From positions 52,419,386-52,483,385 of the forward strand of contig CM049322.1 of assembly GCA_026874595.1 (NCBI GenBank): a DNA stretch of 64,000 nucleotides, read 5' to 3'. Of this stretch, positions 61,915 through 64,000 are shown one piece after another (within the stretch, counting starts at the first letter, position 1; the number at the start of each line of letters is the position of its first letter). Below the pieces are notes generated by a model that saw nothing but the letters and a program-made list of their open reading frames with translations, had not been told where the DNA came from and did no database searches. Both the position numbers and the translations under genes were made by a program. This DNA is from Sipunculus nudus. Lineage: Eukaryota; Annelida; Sipuncula; Golfingiida; Sipunculidae.

Positions 61915-62690
61915 CAACTTGTCTGTGGATACAATTATTGGATTTCACTTGGTCAGTGTTGCTATCTGTGTAGATGTGAAAATAAAGGGTAGAGGGGGAT
62001 GGGTGATGTGAGAATTACTGTACAATTGTGACATAATAAGGTTACCCAGGTGGGGCTAAAGTGACCAGCAGTGGCTGCCTGGGGCTTGACAATGCAAGTG
62101 ACTACAATATGGCCTCAAAATAAAAATTCGATTCCTAGCAAAATTGTTTAACTTTTATTTTCAAATATCAGATTTAAAAAGATTAAATCATTATTTATAC
62201 ATACTAGGAAATTTAGTTTATTGGTATTTACAGGGGAAAATGTGTCGTGGTAAAAGTTAGGCCAAATTTAAGGTACCTTTGGAATAAAGTCTCTGGCTTC
62301 AACAATTATCGTTTTAGGTGAGTAAATATAATTCCTGATTTTTGACAAAGTGCGTTTTTTTAGCCCATGGAACAGTTATATCAAACAGGAATAAATTAAC
62401 AACAGTCGTTTTCGTAGTGGGCAATTCTGAAGTGTAACAATACTTTTTTAATTGAAAACGGTGTTTTTTTCCACTTAATTTCTTGAAGGAACAAAGTCTC
62501 AGTGACCCAGTTTTCGGTATGATGGGAGAACTAAAGAACATCAAACTGTAAGTTAAATTTTCAATTCGTAGGTTCAATGGTTTCAAAACGGGTCTTCCTT
62601 ACGTCCGGCGGATAGTCGACGGATAGGACCATCACTATAGCTCAGTTTACTTATCGTCAGCTAAGCTAAAATAATAGACGAAAATTACCC
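61915..62690. repeat. Dispersed repeat family A, 3' half
   Basis: It matches the second half of 52020-53940: GAGAATTACTGTACA, TTTTATTTTCAAATATCAGATTTA, GTGACCCAGTTTTCGG and CTATAGCTCAGTTTACTTATCG. Confidence 0.7.
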
Positions 62691-62789
62691 CTTCAATTAA
62701 TTTTGATACTTTTTTACTGGTCATATATTAAATAAGGGGCCCATGGCTCTCGTCGCTCAGATGAATTTGTCTATAAGGATACTTTTTTG
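62691..62789. other. Spacer between repeat families
   Basis: Short AT-rich stretch; nothing assigned. Confidence 0.4.
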
Positions 62790-63530
62790 AACTTTTTTTC
62801 AAAATGTGCGTCCTGTGACCTTGACCAATGAATTTGTTACCTAAAATCTGAGAATTTACCAAACTTGAGCTTTCAGCATTTTGTATTCATAACAATCTTT
62901 TACAAAACGTTGGTCCCGTGACCTTGACCTCTGACCACGTAACCACCTAACCTACAGATTCCTTCCATTTTGAGCAGGTAGGTCATATGTGAAAAATTGA
63001 AGGATAAGGATTAAAAGTTTGATTCACAATGCACCCACAATCTTTTGTAAGATGCGAGTCCTCTGATCTTCACCATTGAACTGGGGACCCCGAAATGATT
63101 CTTACTTCAGTAGTACGTCATTAATAAATCATCAATCCATATCGGAGTTATTGTTCGTAAACTAATTTGTCAATGGATAGGCCCTATGACCTTGAATGAT
63201 TTTGACCCTGTGACCTTGACCCTGTAACCCTAAAATAAAAATAGAATCTTCCCCTTTTGGCAGGTGATCAAAATCTAGAAGAGGGAAGATTTGTGATGAA
63301 ATGCTTGGCTAGAAATGCTTCCAAAACTTTTCAAATAAGTGGTTCCTGTAACCTTGACCTTTCACCTCCTGACCCCAACATTATAAGGGTTCTTGCTTAT
63401 TGGTGGCCATACTTAAGTCAAGTTTAAAATCTAGATATCAATCCAACTGGAAGTATCATATGGAAACAAATTTGTGGACGAACAAACGGATGGACAGACA
63501 GACGAACAGACGGAAATACTAGTGATTACT
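62790..63530. repeat. Dispersed repeat family C (TGACCTTGACC-rich)
   Basis: GTGACCTTGACC-type words recur at about 62815, 62919, 63187, 63210 and 63352. It ends in GGATGGACAGACAGACG and CTATAGGGCACCC, a tail type common in mollusc repeats. Confidence 0.65.
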
Positions 63531-63654
63531 ATAGGGCACCCACTTTTGATAAAAAAACACACCAGGTTTTATGACACTAAATTAAACCACAGCTGAAAAA
63601 CTGATATGATTGCTGTCATTTTACTTTCTCGAAAATAGAAAAAAAAATCGTAAA

Positions 63655-63830
63655 AATTAGAAATAAATGCAGGTGGCGCCACAAGTTTTTCGAACTGACA
63701 AAACTGGTCATGTTCAATATTGAGGGCAAGATTCATGACAATCCAAGCATTAATTATCAAGATTTTGGAGGTTTTGTATCAAATTTTAATTATTCGGGGG
63801 GGGGGGGACTTAGCTAGGAGAATATAGATC
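63655..63830. repeat. Dispersed repeat family B, partial copy
   Basis: Contains GCAGGTGGCGCCAC and a TCAAGATTTTGGAGGTTTTGTA word comparable to the units at 55435. It is followed by a G-run and an AGACGGACGTACG tail at the window edge. Confidence 0.6.
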
Positions 63831-64000
63831 GCAGTGACCTAATTTCAGGCTTCCAGGAATTCTTTTTTATTGACCTCAATGAATATTCACTTAGCAGCTT
63901 CTAGGGTCAGCGGTTACAATTTGTGCCCTGTTATCGGACAAACAGCTAGACGGACGTACGAATGAAGATGGACAAAAGGTGATCGCTATATAGCCCAGAA

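Overview
This window looks like AT-rich, repeat-dense, gene-poor DNA from an animal, most likely a marine lophotrochozoan and plausibly a mollusc. The evidence is spliced genes with GT-AG introns, many (TA)n and (CA)n microsatellites, short TIR elements, tRNA-derived SINE pieces, and dispersed repeats ending in GGACGGACGG-type tails or carrying AAGGTCAAGGTCA-type words, which are common in mollusc genomes. The species cannot be fixed from the sequence alone. There is no sign of operons, CRISPR arrays or other prokaryotic organisation.

Only two protein-coding genes can be supported. On the + strand at 7850-10649 lie three exons in matching phase that encode the C-terminal part of a secreted-type protein: a PAN/apple-like cysteine module followed by a C-type lectin domain. 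The first (signal-peptide) exon was not found. On the - strand at 14643-15605 lies an intact single-exon gene for a LicD/fukutin-type membrane protein of 320 residues, with a type II anchor and a DDDVD catalytic motif. A GC-rich block at 26257-26493 holds a 78-codon ORF with a TATA-like box; it is only a candidate. The two firm genes show no visible functional link beyond both belonging to the secretory or glycan-related world.

Region by region: 1-7.8 kb is intergenic with (TA)n tracts and two foldback (inverted-repeat) elements that abut them. 7.8-11.5 kb is the lectin gene. 11.5-17.7 kb holds the LicD gene and microsatellites. 17.75-20.07 kb is a TTAA-flanked MITE interrupted by an 1845-bp foldback transposon. 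22.86-24.28 kb and 24.5-25.2 kb are further TIR elements. 27.8-34.2 kb is a large field of degenerate, partly tandem repeats with a recurrent CTCGT/ACGAG hairpin and recurrent CTCF-like words. 35.4-38.4 kb has 20-bp and 48-bp tandem arrays and another foldback element. 40-43.5 kb has dispersed repeats, a 31-bp E-box array and an intact TTAA MITE. 47-50.7 kb has MITEs and a SINE piece. 52-64 kb is dominated by two dispersed repeat families, into one unit of which a 5.28-kb segment with 9-bp target duplications and short terminal inverted repeats appears to have inserted.

The strongest new observations are the 5.28-kb insertion at 56259-61542, the nested elements at 17.75-20.07 kb, the duplicated in-frame splice acceptor in the lectin gene, the foldback family tied to (TA)n tracts, and the hairpin/CTCF-word repeat field. 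All were found by reading; no alignment or search was run.
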